DNA of 64,000 bases from Salticus scenicus (GCA_963930645.1 OZ005650.1:67880018-67944017), one strand, 5' to 3'. Positions 1-12,793 are shown, numbered from the stretch's first letter. Numbers and translations are program-made. The notes: a model not told the origin generated them from the sequence alone.

Positions 1-64
1 TTAAAATACGGACTTGTAGCACAGGATTTGGCCGTATTTGTGTAACGTCGAGTTGCAAAAATCA

Positions 65-102
<38 letters not shown>

Positions 103-782
103 GATTTAAAAATATATAAATAATATGATGTGTCACTCACACGACTTTCTTTTACCCTGCATTTCAATACTATAAAGATGAATTTGTGCAATTATTTCTT
201 TTTAACTGATGTTAATAACAGGTGTACATACAAATCAATCTCTAAAAATTATAGACTTTCGTTTTCAGAGAACCCCAAAACGTGATATTATACCAAAAAA
301 AAAAAACAGAGGTGAAAATAGAGCTTTTAAAAATATTTTTCTTACAATATAGGTATGAAAAATTGATTTTCCTTCCTGAGCAATGCTCGTCGGCGTAATA
401 AAATGCAGCGAATTAATACGCTTTTATTAATAACTTGACTTGATGTATGTAACTATTAATGCATGTAATGGAATCTTGAAATTCAATTTTCAGCCACCTC
501 TGGTCGTCCGATTGACCTAAAGTTTTGTACACGACTTCATAATCAGTGGCAATACAATATACAAGTCCCCTCAGGGCATTTTTCAGAGGCAGGTTCCAGT
601 GGCAAACGAAAAAAAATCTATAAATGTTAAACACTGGCTGCACGGGATTTGGCCGTATTTGTATAACGTCGAGAAGCGACAGATATATATTGTTTAAATG
701 ATTTAAAATTATATAAAAAATTTGGTGTGTCACTCACACGACTTTCTCTTAACCTGCATTTTAATACTATAGATTGCTGCAA

Positions 783-813
<31 letters not shown>

Positions 814-860
814 GTTAACATGTTCATTGCCAAGCTGAAAATTGGAATTTCATGCAAATA
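1..860. repeat. Degenerate direct duplication, AT-rich
   Basis: Two diverged blocks repeat in the same order about 610 bases apart. 'ggatttggccgtattt...taacgtcgag' is at about 29-56 and again at 643-672. 'tgtgtcactcacacgacttt' is at about 129-148 and again at 726-745. A trinucleotide ATT run lies at 63-102 and a poly-T run at 783-809. No coding signal was seen; the short frames here run through low-complexity sequence. Confidence 0.6.
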
Positions 861-1850
861 AATAAATAAATAAATAATAATAATAATAGTAATAAATTCC
901 TTCCCTAATTGCCAATATATAAATACTACGCTGTGGCCACTATACTATTCCGCTTAGAAACTTAACAGCGACGTCCCCGCAATAACGTGTTATCAGCTGT
1001 TTGGTGAGAGCTCGCCTCACGCGATATTGCGTGATTGGCATTTAACGTGTTATTAACAGATATATATACAGATCACTCGCTAAATATTGAAGTTCCGTAT
1101 TCAGGGCACCTCAAATTTGATATAACACAATCAACCAGAGTTGAAAATAGAATTTCGAAAAATATTTTATATACAGTATAGGTATGAAAAATTAATTTTC
1201 TTTCCTAAGAAGTGATCGGTGACAGAGTAAAATGTAGCAAAATACTGCTGTCTAATACATTCAAAGGGAAAAATCGTTTAGTTTAATTTTGGGTAGCGTT
1301 GTATATTGTGTATAAACTAGATACACATCGCGTCGTATACTTATATTTAGTCTTAACCTAACTAAAAATGAAATACACTTCCAGAAATTTCCAGGTATAA
1401 CCTCAATATATCCAAATAATTTGAGTAGCCCTGTAAATGAAATGATGCATGATTTCCATACCACAATCTACAAAAAGATGGTTTTATGCATGTACAAAAA
1501 TATGCTGATTTTGTTTGGGACAGTTCATAGATATTCCACTGTACTGACCAGAAATTTCTCCCATAGGCGTAATAGATTTGAATTCTCTTAGATGTCCCTG
1601 TACATGAACCATTTGCTTGATCTGAACGAAAAATTTAGGATAGCATCAATATATAATACCGAGTTTGCACTTCTGCTGCTTGTTCTTGAGACACGCACGC
1701 ACACGCACATACAAACCAAACGCTAAAAACGTTATTTTCTGAATCAGAGAACCTCAAAACGTATAAAGCTAACAAAAACTCAATTTTGAAAATTTAACCC
1801 CAAAACCTTACTTTCTCAACCATTTCTATGAATAAGAAAAAGTAATATTA
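200..1850. repeat. Three diverged copies of an old dispersed repeat
   Basis: Similar strings recur at about 225-420, 1050-1250 and 1690-1850. Each has 'aatc..tcgctaaa', then a stretch like 'cagagaacc(c)caaaacgt', and the first two also share 'tataggtatgaaaaattgat'. The phrase 'cctcaaaacgtgtaaat' is also common in the Helitron and Helentron-like elements elsewhere in the window, so these are probably old relatives. There is no gene here. Confidence 0.5.
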
Positions 1851-1974
1851 TCACTGAGATTAACTGGACACTCTTCCGACGCGGACATTCCATAAGACCG
1901 TGTCAGTTTTGGTCCAGACAATATTCATGTAAACCAATAAAAATATGTTTATTTTTATTTATTTAGTTTTTTAT

Positions 1975-2192
1975 TAGGACAGAGAACTATTAATCTCAAT
2001 CTACGGATTTTTACGATACCAGTTTTACGATAGTTGGACATGTATCGAAATCGAAAATTTATCGAAAATACATCGAAAATATAATTGAATAATTTGAAAG
2101 CGATGTTATAATTTAAAGGAAAAAATAAATAATAATAACATACCTCCGTACTAAACTAAATTCTGCTTGAATTTCCTCAAAATGTTTCTTTC

Positions 2193-2223
<31 letters not shown>

Positions 2224-2295
2224 TTCTTTTTTTGAAAGAAAAAGAAAAGAAAATTAATAATAATCAGTTTCGAAACGGACAGTATCGAAATTTTT
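1975..2295 (+). repeat. Dispersed repeat R1, copy 1
   Basis: This stretch is closely repeated in the same orientation at 26708-26975. Both contain 'ggatttttacg.taccag', 'ttttacgatagttggaca', 'tcgaaatcgaaaatttatcg' and 'gaataatttgaaagcgatgt', then a poly-pyrimidine run and 'aataataatcagt'. It is an unclassified dispersed repeat; no termini were recognised. Confidence 0.7.
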
Positions 2296-2299
2296 TTTC

Positions 2300-3780
2300 T
2301 AATAACTTTGAATTAGGAAATAAAATGCGCGCGTGCCAAATGAAAAATATAAATAAATAAACAAAACAAGATAATTAAATCTGAGTTTATTTTTTATTTA
2401 TTCATTTATTTATTTTTTAAGAAGGTTCTATTAAACAGGCAAAATAAATATTAAGTCTTTTCTGAAATATCTGTAAAATTTTCAGCATTTTGAAGAACGT
2501 GAAATCATGGGAAAATGCAAGCTAAGAAAACGCAATATAAAGATTTCAAACCTGTAAAAAATCTATCAAAAACCATAAGAATTGTTACCTGAACGTATAT
2601 TTCATTGAACAAACTTAACATAGTTCAATTTATAAATATTAAATGGAAATATAAACTGTTATAAGAAACCTTCAATGATGTCAAATAAAAGGTGCCAAAA
2701 TCCCCTTAACTATGGTTTCATCTTATGACATTTAAAATAAAAAGACCATTTAGTTTGAATCACATATCTATTTTTTTATTCTTACCAAAAATCATGTTAG
2801 ATGGCCTACAAATAATTCAATAATTTAATTTTTTTGAAAAAAAAAAATTCTGCTTCCAAAAACTAATTAATTAAAAGAACTTTTTTAACTATATTTTCGT
2901 GCAGTAAAAGTATGATAAAATTCTATTCTTGCCTGAAAGTATTCAAAGAAAATACATCTCAAGTAATAAACTGCTTATTGAGAATAATTTCAATTAATAA
3001 CAATTAATTGAAAGAACTTCATTTTTAAGCTAAAATTAATGCACAGGACAGTTGTATAATTATTGGGTGGAGGTCGATTCCCCTGACGTATGATATCTTG
3101 ACATAAAAAATGGGTCGTTTCCCCTTATCCTTTTTTCGCAAGCACAGGTCGTTTGCCCTGACACCACCCTTTCCAATGTCCATTGTCCATGTTTATGGCT
3201 GACATGTACTGATAAGCAGGGGGGGGATGTGTACTTCATTCCCTTACAGGTGACATAAATAGTACACACTCTCACACACACGCGTGCACAAAGAAAAATA
3301 AATAAAAGAAAAAATAAATCTGTGACACATTTATAGCTTTTATAAGTAATCTCCCGGAAGAAAATAGTTTCATTTGCATTTGTATATTGCATAACTGATC
3401 TTCATGTATAGCGTAATTATTTAAGTGTGTATGTGCTGTAATTTTATTTTTATTTTACCAAAAAATTCAAGTATTGATATATCAGTTCATGATATTAGAA
3501 TATAAATTTACTATTTTTGTATTAATAATATTAATAAGATATTTTGTATAGATTTCGTAAGGAATGCAATGGGAATATTTGATTTTCTTATTTTTAAGTT
3601 TTAAAATAAAATTTTTGTTTGTAATAATTTGCGATAAAAATTTGAAAACTGGGTTCAAGAGAAAAAAATCTTTCAAATGTATTCCTTTCTTTCTTTTTGT
3701 TTTTTTAATTATCACTATAAATAATTATTTATAACCAATTAGTGGTGAAAGAAGGGAGAAAGTTTGAATAAATATATGTA
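2300..3780. other. AT-rich stretch, no gene seen
   Basis: I see no supported gene. A 110-codon open frame on the minus strand (3060-3392) covers a slightly GC-richer patch with an ACAC run. Its translation resembles no family I know and has low-complexity composition, so I do not call it. Confidence 0.5.
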
Positions 3781-3786
3781 TATATA

Positions 3787-5050
3787 CAGGGTGCGGCAGC
3801 TATTTGAGAACAAAGTATCGTCCGTACAAAAAGGGAGCAAACACTATAAATATATCATTTAATGAACATGGAACGGTGTGTACACAAGAAGTAGGACCTA
3901 ATGCACGACACCATTCAATAAATTCAACATCAGCTGCAATAACAACCTCAACACGCTGTTGAAACCGTCCGCAGGCAGAAATGAGGTGGACACTGGGAAT
4001 ATTTGTCATGGCATCCACAATAGCTGCCTGAAGACACAAACGGTGTTATGTGGGTACTTATTAGAGACCCTTTCAACAACGCCCCAAGCGTAATAGTCCA
4101 AAGAGTTAACATCAGGTGAGCTAGGGGTCCATATGCGTGGAGTGATGTGATCATGAAAATTTTTTACCATCCACTCTTGTGTTGTATGGGCCATATCGGC
4201 TGGTGCAAAGTCCTGCTGAAAAACATATGGCCTGCCACGGGCTAGAGCAATAATCCAGCGCTTCACTACCATGTTCAACACATCGGTATAAGTAACTGCG
4301 TTGATTCTGGCACGTTGTAAAAAGAAATGTGGAGGCATGACGTCACCTTCATTCCTCACGATCCCTAAGACCATAACAGACTCAGGAAATTTAGTGTGCA
4401 TGACTGTGGGAATTTCCTCTTGTCTTTAACACAGCCAAAGATTATTTATCCGGTTGATTTTCTGGTCCTGGACGAAGTTTTTCTTGTCCGAAAAAAAACC
4501 AGTGTGTTTCTGTCTGTTCCTGATGTTTCAGCATCTTTAAGAGGCTCTTTGCTCTGACTACTCTATTCTCTCTGGTTTTCTTGGACATGAACTGACCTCT
4601 CCGCATTACATACGACTTGTAACAGAGGTCTTCATTAACCACACGTGGAATTGTGACCTCGCTGACCCGCAGATTTCAGCTGAGTATCCCTATGGACTTT
4701 CCACGGTCCTCTTCGATGGCAGCTTGAACAGAATTGATGAATTCAGGTGTCCTGGGAATGTCTGAGACATGGCAATGATGTTTCCTGTGCAAAACAGTTG
4801 TCACATTAGCATTGGCAACCCTCAGTTCTCTCTGAACTCTGAAAACGAATGATCGGGCGACTTTCAGAATGCAGCTATTTCAGAAACGGAGTATCCTACA
4901 GCGAAGGAGACGCTAACAACGTGCTTTTTCCTTTCCTGAGTTAGAATAGGTTCCGCCATGTTTATATGTAACAAAAATGGATGTTTAAAGATGATATACA
5001 GGGCATTTTATCACTTATAACGTGTGTTCTCAAATAGCTGCCGCACCCTG
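3787..5050 (-). mobile_element. maT-like (DD37D) mariner transposon, complete ends, inactive
   Basis: A Tc1/mariner superfamily element of 1,264 bp. The terminal inverted repeats are plainly visible: CAGGGTGCGGCAGCTATTTG begins at 3787, and its complement ends CCGCACCCTG at 5050. Arms match over about 25 bp, and TA lies on each side (3785-3786 and 5051-5052), the usual target. The interior carries a transposase on the minus strand, broken by stops and frameshifts (separate entry). Ends are nearly perfect while the gene is dead, so this copy could at most be moved by a transposase supplied elsewhere. Confidence 0.9.
3800..4959 (-). pseudogene. maT-like mariner transposase, broken by stop codons and frameshifts
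   Basis: The gene would begin with ATG at 4959 (MAEPILTQERKK...). After about 25 codons there is a stop. It resumes in 4642-4442 ('YVMRRGQFMSKKTREN'), again in 4401-4006, and after a further frameshift in 4039-3800 ('AAIVDAMTNIPSVHLIS'). The catalytic core is in the third piece: 'YVFQQDFAPADMAH' supplies the second acidic residue and 'SSPDVNSLDYYAWG' the third. Thirty-seven residues lie between those two aspartates, which matches the DD37D spacing of the maT group (established knowledge). The first aspartate region, near 'HWFFFGQEK', is damaged: a usual 'SDEK' appears as 'GQEK'. The protein would have cut and moved the flanking element in the nucleus. At least three lesions make it a pseudogene. 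Family placement is sure at superfamily level and fairly sure for maT. Confidence 0.85.
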
Positions 5051-5439
5051 TATATAATTTATATAACTGTGATCAAACATAAGGAAAGAAGGCGTGAATT
5101 AATCCATAAACAGTTACTTATAGAAATATAGCCTTTTACAAGGCAGAAGATATTGAAAAAGTTAATGAGTTGTATCTGCTATATTTACTGATGAGTTATG
5201 TGTAACAAATATAAACAAACTATAGCAGAAAAAAAAAATAATAATAATAATAATTACTAGAAGAAGAATAAGGAGCAGAATCCACCACAGACAAGTGGAG
5301 ACCTTATTGTACTTAAAATGAAGATAATAATTACTGTAAATTAAAAAAAATAATAATTATAAGCAAGTGAAAATTAAAACTTAAGGAGATATCTTTGAAA
5401 AATGTAATTAATTAACATAGTAATTTTATTATCGTAATG

Positions 5440-5760
5440 TAGATTTTTTTTTTTTTTTAAATGAGATTAGAGACAATTATAGGATATCAATAATTGTGTT
5501 AGATAACATTTAATATTATAGAAAGACACTCGTTAAAATGAATTTTAATTTGATTAATAATTTAACTATTATCTTATAACCTTCATCAATAACTTTACTT
5601 TTTAAAAAATACAATTGTTGTGATGATAATTTAAACTTGTTATGTATTAATTACAGTTATAACCCTCAATTTAAAGCTAAAATAGTTATTTAAATCCTTA
5701 AATGTTATATAGTAGTGTTGCTAATTTGTAATAAAATTGTTACAATATACTTCAAACGAA
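5440..5760 (+). repeat. Dispersed repeat R2, copy 1
   Basis: This stretch (for example 'caataattgtgttagataa' and 'ttatgtattaattacagtta') reappears in diverged form and the same order at 33745-34050, and partly at 34700-34800. It is AT-rich with no open frame of note. I could not assign it to a transposon class. Confidence 0.5.
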
Positions 5761-5829
5761 ATAACTTTGCAGTATGAAATACATAGAATCAAAAATAAAG
5801 AAATAATTGAAGTACAGTATTTATTTTTC

Positions 5830-5940
5830 TTTCTTTATATATATATATATATATATGTATATAGCCGTAGGGGCCTCTGCTTCTTCTTCTAGTTACCATT
5901 TATTTATTTCTGTTATACTTGTTTCATATTTGTTATGTAT
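5830..5940. repeat. TA microsatellite followed by a repeat also present near 38.6 kb
   Basis: A (TA)n tract at about 5837-5862 is followed by 'gcctctgcttcttcttctag'. A close relative, 'ctctgccccttcttctagtt', is at 38586-38605 with similar downstream sequence, so both are copies of one dispersed repeat. Nothing else was seen between 5940 and 6890 except AT-rich DNA. Confidence 0.5.
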
Positions 5941-6899
5941 GATCTTATATATCAGGCTCCTTAAAAAGCTCATTAACTTTTCAATATATATTGCTTTATA
6001 TAAAGTTTCATTTCCATGTATAATTGTTTAATGACTAAAGTATGAGTACTATGGATTAATTCATATTTCATTTGGATCCTAAATATATATTTTTAAATTC
6101 ATAGATAATTTTGGCAACTGTTCATTTGTTTCTTTTGCATTCTACAATTATATTGCATCATAAACAGGCATATATTTTTTATTGATGGGGGTGCAGGGTG
6201 GGGTATAAAATATTATTTTGTTTTTATTACTTTAGCTTTATAAAAAATTAGGAAAATAATTATATCCGGGTTTTTACTTATGCATTACGTATTTAATTTT
6301 CAGAAGCCTACTAGTCTTTTAACGTGGGTTAATTAATGCACTGCTGTTTGTTAATGCTAATTGTCTAATTAACAAAAAAGTATTCCCTGTTTTTGCTAAA
6401 TCTCAAATGAAGATTTTAAAAATATATTTATTCTGTGTTCATAAATACTAAAGTCTTACAACTTCCAATTGCGTTTGACATATCTGACATTAACTTTACA
6501 AAACTGAGCTGTAATGAAAAAATCTGTATTATTTATGAATAATAAAGGCACGCGTTTCGAAAAGAAAAGTCTCTTTTCATCAGGCAAGAAATGCGTACTA
6601 ATCTTTAAAGAAGCACAGGAAATCATAATCTGTATTTTATCTCATAAAGGTAAAAAGCATTTCTTTCCTAATGAAGGAATATTTTGTTCTTTGGAAATAC
6701 GTTGCCTTTATTAATCCTTTAATTCAAAAAAATTTCTGTTTCAATTTGTGACTCTGCGCTTATTTTATACTATGTGCTTGGCATACCTTTTACATCTTTG
6801 AAAATAAAGAAAATATTTCATGTGCACAAATTCAAAATTTTACCAGAATATGTACTTTCATATTTAAAATTCCAGGTAATTACAGTTTCATTCTCTAGC

Positions 6900-6901
6900 G
6901 C

Positions 6902-6943
<42 letters not shown>

Positions 6944-6944
6944 C
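6900..6944. repeat. (TA)n microsatellite
   Basis: An almost uninterrupted TA run with one G. It directly abuts the open FLYWCH segment and may have truncated it. Confidence 0.9.
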
Positions 6945-7139
6945 CACTTCTTCCTGGTGATTGTGATTTAAATCAGATTTTAAGATAAACGTTGAATTTT
7001 CTTTCGTGTACAATTTTGCAATACACTTTTTGTTTACACATCGCCATTTAATACCGTCATTTGTTACAGAGTCTTTATAAAATTTGAAATTACAAAACAA
7101 AATTAAAGGTTTACTACGTTTGCTGTAAATTAATTCCAT
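6943..7139 (-). CDS. FLYWCH-type zinc-finger segment (partial gene, exon or transposon relic)
   Basis: This open stretch reads from ATG at 7139 on the minus strand for about 65 codons before it enters the TA microsatellite. It carries one complete FLYWCH-like zinc finger: 'KPLILFCNFKFYKD' (the F..Y part), 'KWRCVNKKCIAKLY' (the WxC....C part, residues about 32-45) and 'HNH' near residue 60. These are the expected Cys-Cys-His-His ligands of that family, which binds DNA and is found both in regulatory proteins and in Mutator-like transposons (established knowledge). It has no stop inside the domain. No second finger or partner domain is visible nearby, and no clear splice site was identified. 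It could be one exon of a host gene with the rest outside recognition, or a transposon fragment. The domain call is good; the gene status is uncertain. Confidence 0.65.
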
Positions 7140-7241
7140 AATAGCACAATTTACAATCTAGCAGCATGAACATAATAAAATGTAAACGCTTATAGGAATG
7201 AAATCATAAGCTAAACAAGATTTTAAAGCTGTTAACTCCAT

Positions 7242-7589
7242 TCAATTTTCTCTACAAAGTGTCACGTGTTTCTTACAGATAAATAGCTCTAATCCCTTTG
7301 AGAAGCATGTCTTGAAAAAGAAGTGGAGGGGAAGAGATGGGGAAAGATATGTGGAGGAGCTCATCGGCGCAATCGACTTGTAAGGGAAAAACCAAATTTC
7401 TCTCACCCCCTTTAAACCAGGGGAAACGACCAGGCCCCGTCGCGCCAACTGCATGGTTGATTTGGACACAGAATAAATATAGTTCCTATACTTACTCTGT
7501 GGATTTGGGTGCTGAAGCATCAAGAGATTTTGCCGTGGGTGCGAAGCCACCACAACAAAATTTCTCATGAGAGGAAGGTTTTGTATCAC
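7242..7589. other. Unassigned stretch, locally GC-richer, open on both strands
   Basis: The region 7330-7570 has clearly more G and C than its surroundings, and has open frames of 77 codons (plus) and 115 codons (minus) over the same bases. Neither translation shows a motif I recognise. Overlapping open frames in a GC-richer block are expected by chance, so this may simply be a fragment of a repeat. I do not call a gene. Confidence 0.35.
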
Positions 7590-7819
7590 TTTTTATTGAT
7601 TGCAATGAAATTTGATATAATTATTTACTGTCTGTTACAAAACACGATGTTTATATATAACTGAGGGAGAAAACGGGGAAGAACATGATATAAAAACAAC
7701 CTTTTTCATTGCAAACTCCTCTCTCAATAGATACATTTAATTTTTACTATTCCAGTTATTTTAGTACTAATTGAGAACTTTACTAACTTTTGAGATACCG
7801 AAAAAAAAAAAAAAAAAAG

Positions 7820-7945
7820 GTTGGATGGTTGGGTTTTACGTCGCACTAGTGCTGCGCAGACGGTCAATTGGCGACGGTCTGGGACATACCCCTAGAGGTG
7901 GTCGGGAGACATGCCATCACAATTTTCATCCTCCACGAAAGGAAA
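7820..7945 (-). mobile_element. tRNA-derived SINE (family S1), 3' fragment
   Basis: It reads 'gggttttacgtcgcactagt', 'tcaattggcgacggtctggg' and so on. This is the reverse complement of the 3' half of the full-length SINE at 36518-36851. The fragment ends near 7945, so the tRNA-like head is missing. Confidence 0.8.
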
Positions 7946-8269
7946 AAAAAAAGGATATAAAAATCTTCTTTTCCTCTATCTACCTCCGGAATATTTAGCC
8001 TTTGCTGCATTTTCTACCTAATTAATAGGTAACAACCGAAAAAGTTTAATTGCAATTAGTGAAAAAGTTATATAGATTTTTTTTTTTCTTTTCTATCGGA
8101 TCTCTCCCCTCCTGTTAGTATATGTTATGTAAAAAAATAATTATATTTAAAAATAAAAAAAAGAATCCTAGTAAAATAATTTGTGCTTTAAAATGAAAAG
8201 ATAAGAAGCAATATAAATTTGCATTGAAATTAAAAAAATCTTTCTTTGGATGTTGGTGTTTGGGATGAT

Positions 8270-8432
8270 TGAATATGCTTGAGCACAGCCCTGGTTGGGA
8301 TGTCCACCGTGAGCGTTATTCGGAGGCAACCTAGCTCTCATCTATGCCAGTTCAGGAAAAAACCACGGAGAACGCTTAACAGCTATGATGAAGGTTGCGA
8401 CCTGATTCGAGCCTGGCACCTCCCGTCTACTT
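8270..8432 (-). mobile_element. tRNA-derived SINE (family S2), fragment
   Basis: It contains 'aaaaaccacggagaacgc', 'ggttgcgacctgattcgagc' and 'ctggcacctcccgtctac'. These match the arrangement in other reverse copies (21776-21965, 25665-25760, 27065-27300). Read on the minus strand, the family has a tRNA-like head with a GGTTCGATCCC-type B box. Confidence 0.65.
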
Positions 8433-8603
8433 TTTTTCTTTTTGATTAGGAAAACAATAGTTTTATAATGAATTAGGATATGCTGTGATAATTAAAGGAA
8501 AATATAATTTTCTTTTTGTTATAAATTTATTACCTATCAACATTTTTATTCACTTCATTAAGAATATGTTGTTTTCCAGCTAGACGAAATTACCAACATA
8601 AAT

Positions 8604-8614
8604 TATATATATAT

Positions 8615-8675
<61 letters not shown>

Positions 8676-8687
8676 ATATATATATAT
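8604..8687. repeat. (AT)n microsatellite with regular 'aatata' interruptions
   Basis: An AT run of about 85 bp with three evenly spaced 'taatat' interruptions. The Helitron end at 8689 lies immediately beside it, consistent with Helitron insertion at AT dinucleotides. Confidence 0.9.
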
Positions 8688-8789
8688 ACTAGCAGGCTAC
8701 GCCCGCTTCGCTGGTCACTATTTTTAAATGAATGACAATAATTAATGAATTCTCAAAATTGCATTAATTTTTATCATGTGATAAAAAAA

Positions 8790-10690
8790 AAGAGAAAAAA
8801 AATTTCTCATCGGGAAAAATGTCGCACCGGGTCCCCACTGCCTTCAGCAGCATAGACCTGTGCGCTGCGCGCACGTACTCCTTCACTATCCTTATGACTT
8901 CTCAAAATTCCATGTTATTACTCATAAACTTTCATTCTTAAGAAAAGGAATTAAAAAATATATCATTTAGCATCGGGTAAAAACTAACACCGGGACCACA
9001 CTGCCTTCGGCAGCGCAGACCCATGCGCGTTGTACGCGCACGTTTGAGGATATACGTGCGCTGTACACGCATATTCCTGCTCAACTAAAACTTTTATTAT
9101 TAAGAAAATAAAATTAAAAAAAATCTTTTATCATCGGGTAAACACTCGCACCGGGTCCCAAACCCATGCGCACTGCGCGCCTATTCCTTCCCCACCCTTC
9201 CAGCCCCTCCTAATTAACTTACATATACCAATTTTGAACGGTCTTACTCAATTAGCTGAGATGCAAAAGAAAACCTGATCACGACACCTTAAAATTGTAA
9301 ATTAGGTGAAATCTCGAGTTCCACATTCGATAATCTAAAAGAACTTTAAAATATCTTTCGAATGATATATTAGAAATAATTTAATCATAATTAGAATTTG
9401 AAATAATGAAATTTTAAAAAATTACAGCGCCATCTGGCGGTAGAAATTTCTGTAATCTATTGTTCCATTCCAGATCAACAAAGCTTTCAAATGATGTATT
9501 ACTCATGAAATTATTTTAATTAGTAGATGAGATACAAAAGAAAACCTAATCAGGACACCTCAAAACGTGTAAATCGGGTGAAATCTCGAATTCCATTTTC
9601 GATAATGTAAAAGTACTTTAAAATGTGTATCAACTAAAATAAGCTTTCAAATGATGTATTACTTATGAATTTTTTTTAATTAATAACTGAGATAAAAAAA
9701 AAAAAACTGATTCAGGACACCTCAAAACGTGTAAATCTGGTGAAAACTTTCGATAATTTTAAAGAACTTTAAAATATCTTACGAATGATGTATTAAAAAT
9801 AATTTAATCATAATTAGAAATTGAAATATTGAAATTTTAAAATATTACAGCGCCATCTGGCAGTACAAATTTCTGTATTCCACTGTTCGATTCCAAATAA
9901 AAAAAGCTTTCTACTGATGCATTACTTATGAAATTATTTTAATTAGTAGCTGAGATACAAAAGAAAACTAATTCAGGAGACCTCAAAACGTGTAAATCTG
10001 GCGAAAACTTTCGATAATATAAAAGAACTTTAAAATATCTTTCGAATGATGTATTAAAAATAATTTAATCATAATTAGAATTTGAAATATTGAAGTTAAA
10101 AAAAATTACAGCGCCATCTGGCGGTACAAATTTCTGTAATCTATTGTTCCATTCCAGATCAACAAAGCTTTCAAATGCAATATTACACATGCAATTATTT
10201 TATTTAGTAGCTGAGATACAAAAGAAAACCTAATCAGTATACCTCAAAACGTGTAAATCGGGTGAAAATCATAAACTTTCATTCTTAAAAAAAGGAATTT
10301 AAAAAATATATCATTTATCATCGTGTAAAAACTCACACCTGGACCCCGCTGCCTTAGGCAGCGCATATCCATGCGCGCTTGTGAGGATATACGTGCAATG
10401 TGCACGTATATTCCTTCTCAACTCAAACTTTTATTATTAAGAAAATAAAATTAAAAAAAAAAATTATCATCAGGTGAAAACTCGCACCGGATCCCAAACG
10501 CATGCGCGATGCGCGCGCACGTGTTAAGATAACGTGCGCTGCGCGCACATATTCTGAAATGAAACTTTTATTCTTAAGAGAAGAAAATTTTAAAAATCAT
10601 TTCTCATCAGGTAAAAAGTCGCACCGGGTCCCCACTGCCTTCGGCAGCGCACTCTCGTACTCGCTGCGCGCGACTATCCCTTCCCCACTC
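8790..10690. repeat. Repeated GC-rich block inside H1 ('cgcaccgggtccc...gcgcacg')
   Basis: A module of the form 'catcgggtaaaaactcgcac', 'ccccactgccttcggcagcg' and 'gcgcgctgcgcgcacgt' recurs at about 8810, 8965, 9135, 10320, 10470 and 10605. It is strongly GC-rich with CG-rich palindromes such as 'tgcgcgcacg', which contrasts sharply with the AT-rich spacers. Confidence 0.75.
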
Positions 10691-11600
10691 TTTCAGCCCC
10701 TACTAATTAACCTACATATACCAATTTTTATCCGTCTAACTCGATTAGCTGAGATGCAAAAGTAAACCTAGAAATTATTTTAATTAGTAGCTGAGATACC
10801 AAAGATAACCGATTCAGGAAACCTCAAAACGTGTCAATCAGGTGAAATCTCGAATCCCACTTTCGATAATATAAAAGTACTCTAAAATATCTTTCGAATG
10901 ATGCATTAAAAATAATTTAATCATAATTAGAATTTGAAATATTGAAATCTTAAAATATTACAGCGCCATCTGACGGTAGAAATTTCTGTAATCTGCTGTT
11001 CAATTCCAAATCAACAAAGCTTTCTAATGATGTATTACTTATGAAATTATTTTATTTATTAGTTGAGATACAAAAGAAAACTGACTCAGGAGACCTCAAA
11101 ACGTGTAAATCTGGTGAAAACTTTCGATAATTTAAAAGAACTTTAAAATATCTTTCGAATGACGTATTAAAAATAATTTAATTAGAAATTGAAATATGGA
11201 AATTTTAAAATATCTGGCGTTAGAAATTCCTGTAATCTACTGTTCAATTCCAAATCAACAAAGCTTTCAAATGATGTATTACTTACAAACGTGTAAATTA
11301 GGTGAAATCTCGAATCCCACTTTCGATAGTATAAAAGTAATTTAAAATATCTTTCGAATGATGTATTAAAAATAATTTAATCATATTCAGAATTCGAAAT
11401 ATTGAAATTTAAAAATATTACAGCGCCATCTGGCGGTAGAAAATTCTGTAATCTACTGTTCAATTCTAAATCAACAAAGCTTTCAAATAATGTATTACTT
11501 ATAAAATTATTTCAATTAGTAGCTGAGATACAAAAGAAAACCTAATCAGGAAACCTTAAAACGTGTAAATTACGTGAAATCTCGAATTCCATTACTTATG
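9290..11600. repeat. Imperfect tandem/interspersed array, 'cagcgccatctggcgg' units
   Basis: The string 'cagcgccatctg' occurs at about 9425, 9849, 10108, 10961 and 11421, with a partial copy near 11210. Each is followed by 'tagaaatttctgtaatct..' and 'aacaaagctttcaaatgatg', and preceded by 'ctttcgaatgatgtattaaa'. Spacing varies from about 210 to 850 bp, so whole and partial units alternate. It lies entirely inside Helitron H1. Confidence 0.75.
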
Positions 11601-12793
11601 ATGGTCGGTTACTGGAATGTGACAGAAATTTTTGGCGTCTGCTCTTAAAATTCAATTCAAAAAATTTTCAAAATGACATATTACTTTTGAAATTATGCTA
11701 ATTAGAAGCTGAGATACAAAAATGATATAAACACTATTATAAAACGATTTACGTCTGACTTTTTCGTGGTTTTCTCCGAAACTTGCGTAATTCCGGGCTG
11801 AATACTGTTCAAAATCCATAGTATGAAATATGAAAGGAGTATCAGAATTCGAAATTCTGCAAAATATAAAAGAATAAAGGCGTTCTGGGTTTTCCGTTGT
11901 TTTCTCCGAAACAACCGTTCCTTTTCTACGTTTTTGCCCCTCCCCCCCTTTCCGTCCCTTCTAATAATTTTACACTTGAAAATATCCGCAATCGATTTAT
12001 CTTTCCTTGAAACCTAATAATAACAATTTCAAACGCTGTAACTCTTTTTATTTTTTTATTTTTTTATTTTTTTTTTTTTCTGGCCGTTTGCTTCCCCCCC
12101 CCCCTCCCCCTCAAGCCCTTCCTAATAATTCTACACTTTCAAAAATATTCAGAATCGAAATATCGGGCGTTAAAAAGAAATATTACGAAATTTCAACGGC
12201 ATATCTCAATTAAAAAAAATATAATACAAAATTTAATCTAATTTTTTTGTTTATCCACATACTTTCATGAAAATTTAACAGTAGCTTTATAATATGCTGT
12301 CTAGGCCGAATATAAATTCAAATGTAACGTGAATTAAAATTTGAAAAAAATTGAAAATTGCAATATTTTTCCCCACTACAAAACACGTAACATCTTGATC
12401 GGTTGCAATCATTTCCTTTTTCGAGGCAGACGATGGGTCTTCATGTCTGGCATTTGAAATGATGTTGCCACAGAAAATTCATACTTTAGTTAATTTTAAA
12501 AAATCTAATTGTTGTACCGATAAACCACTTGCACACTTAGATTCAGAAAAAATGCCCCTTTCATTTGGTATCGAAATTGTAACGATCGGACAAATATTTC
12601 TAATTTATTTTCCACTTTTTCTGCTTTGAGATCGCTTTTAGATTAGACATGAGTGGACATTTTAATTAATATCTCCACAACTAATTAAAATTTTTAAATT
12701 CTGTTTCGAGGAAAACATCGGAAAGGCTCCAGAGCATCCGTATGTCAATTTTTGTACTTCTGCGTTCAATAGGGGCTGAACGTATAAAAGAAC

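Noticed and set aside
3060..3392. 110-codon minus-strand frame as a gene
   Set aside because: No recognisable domain, built partly on an ACAC run, and no splice or promoter context.
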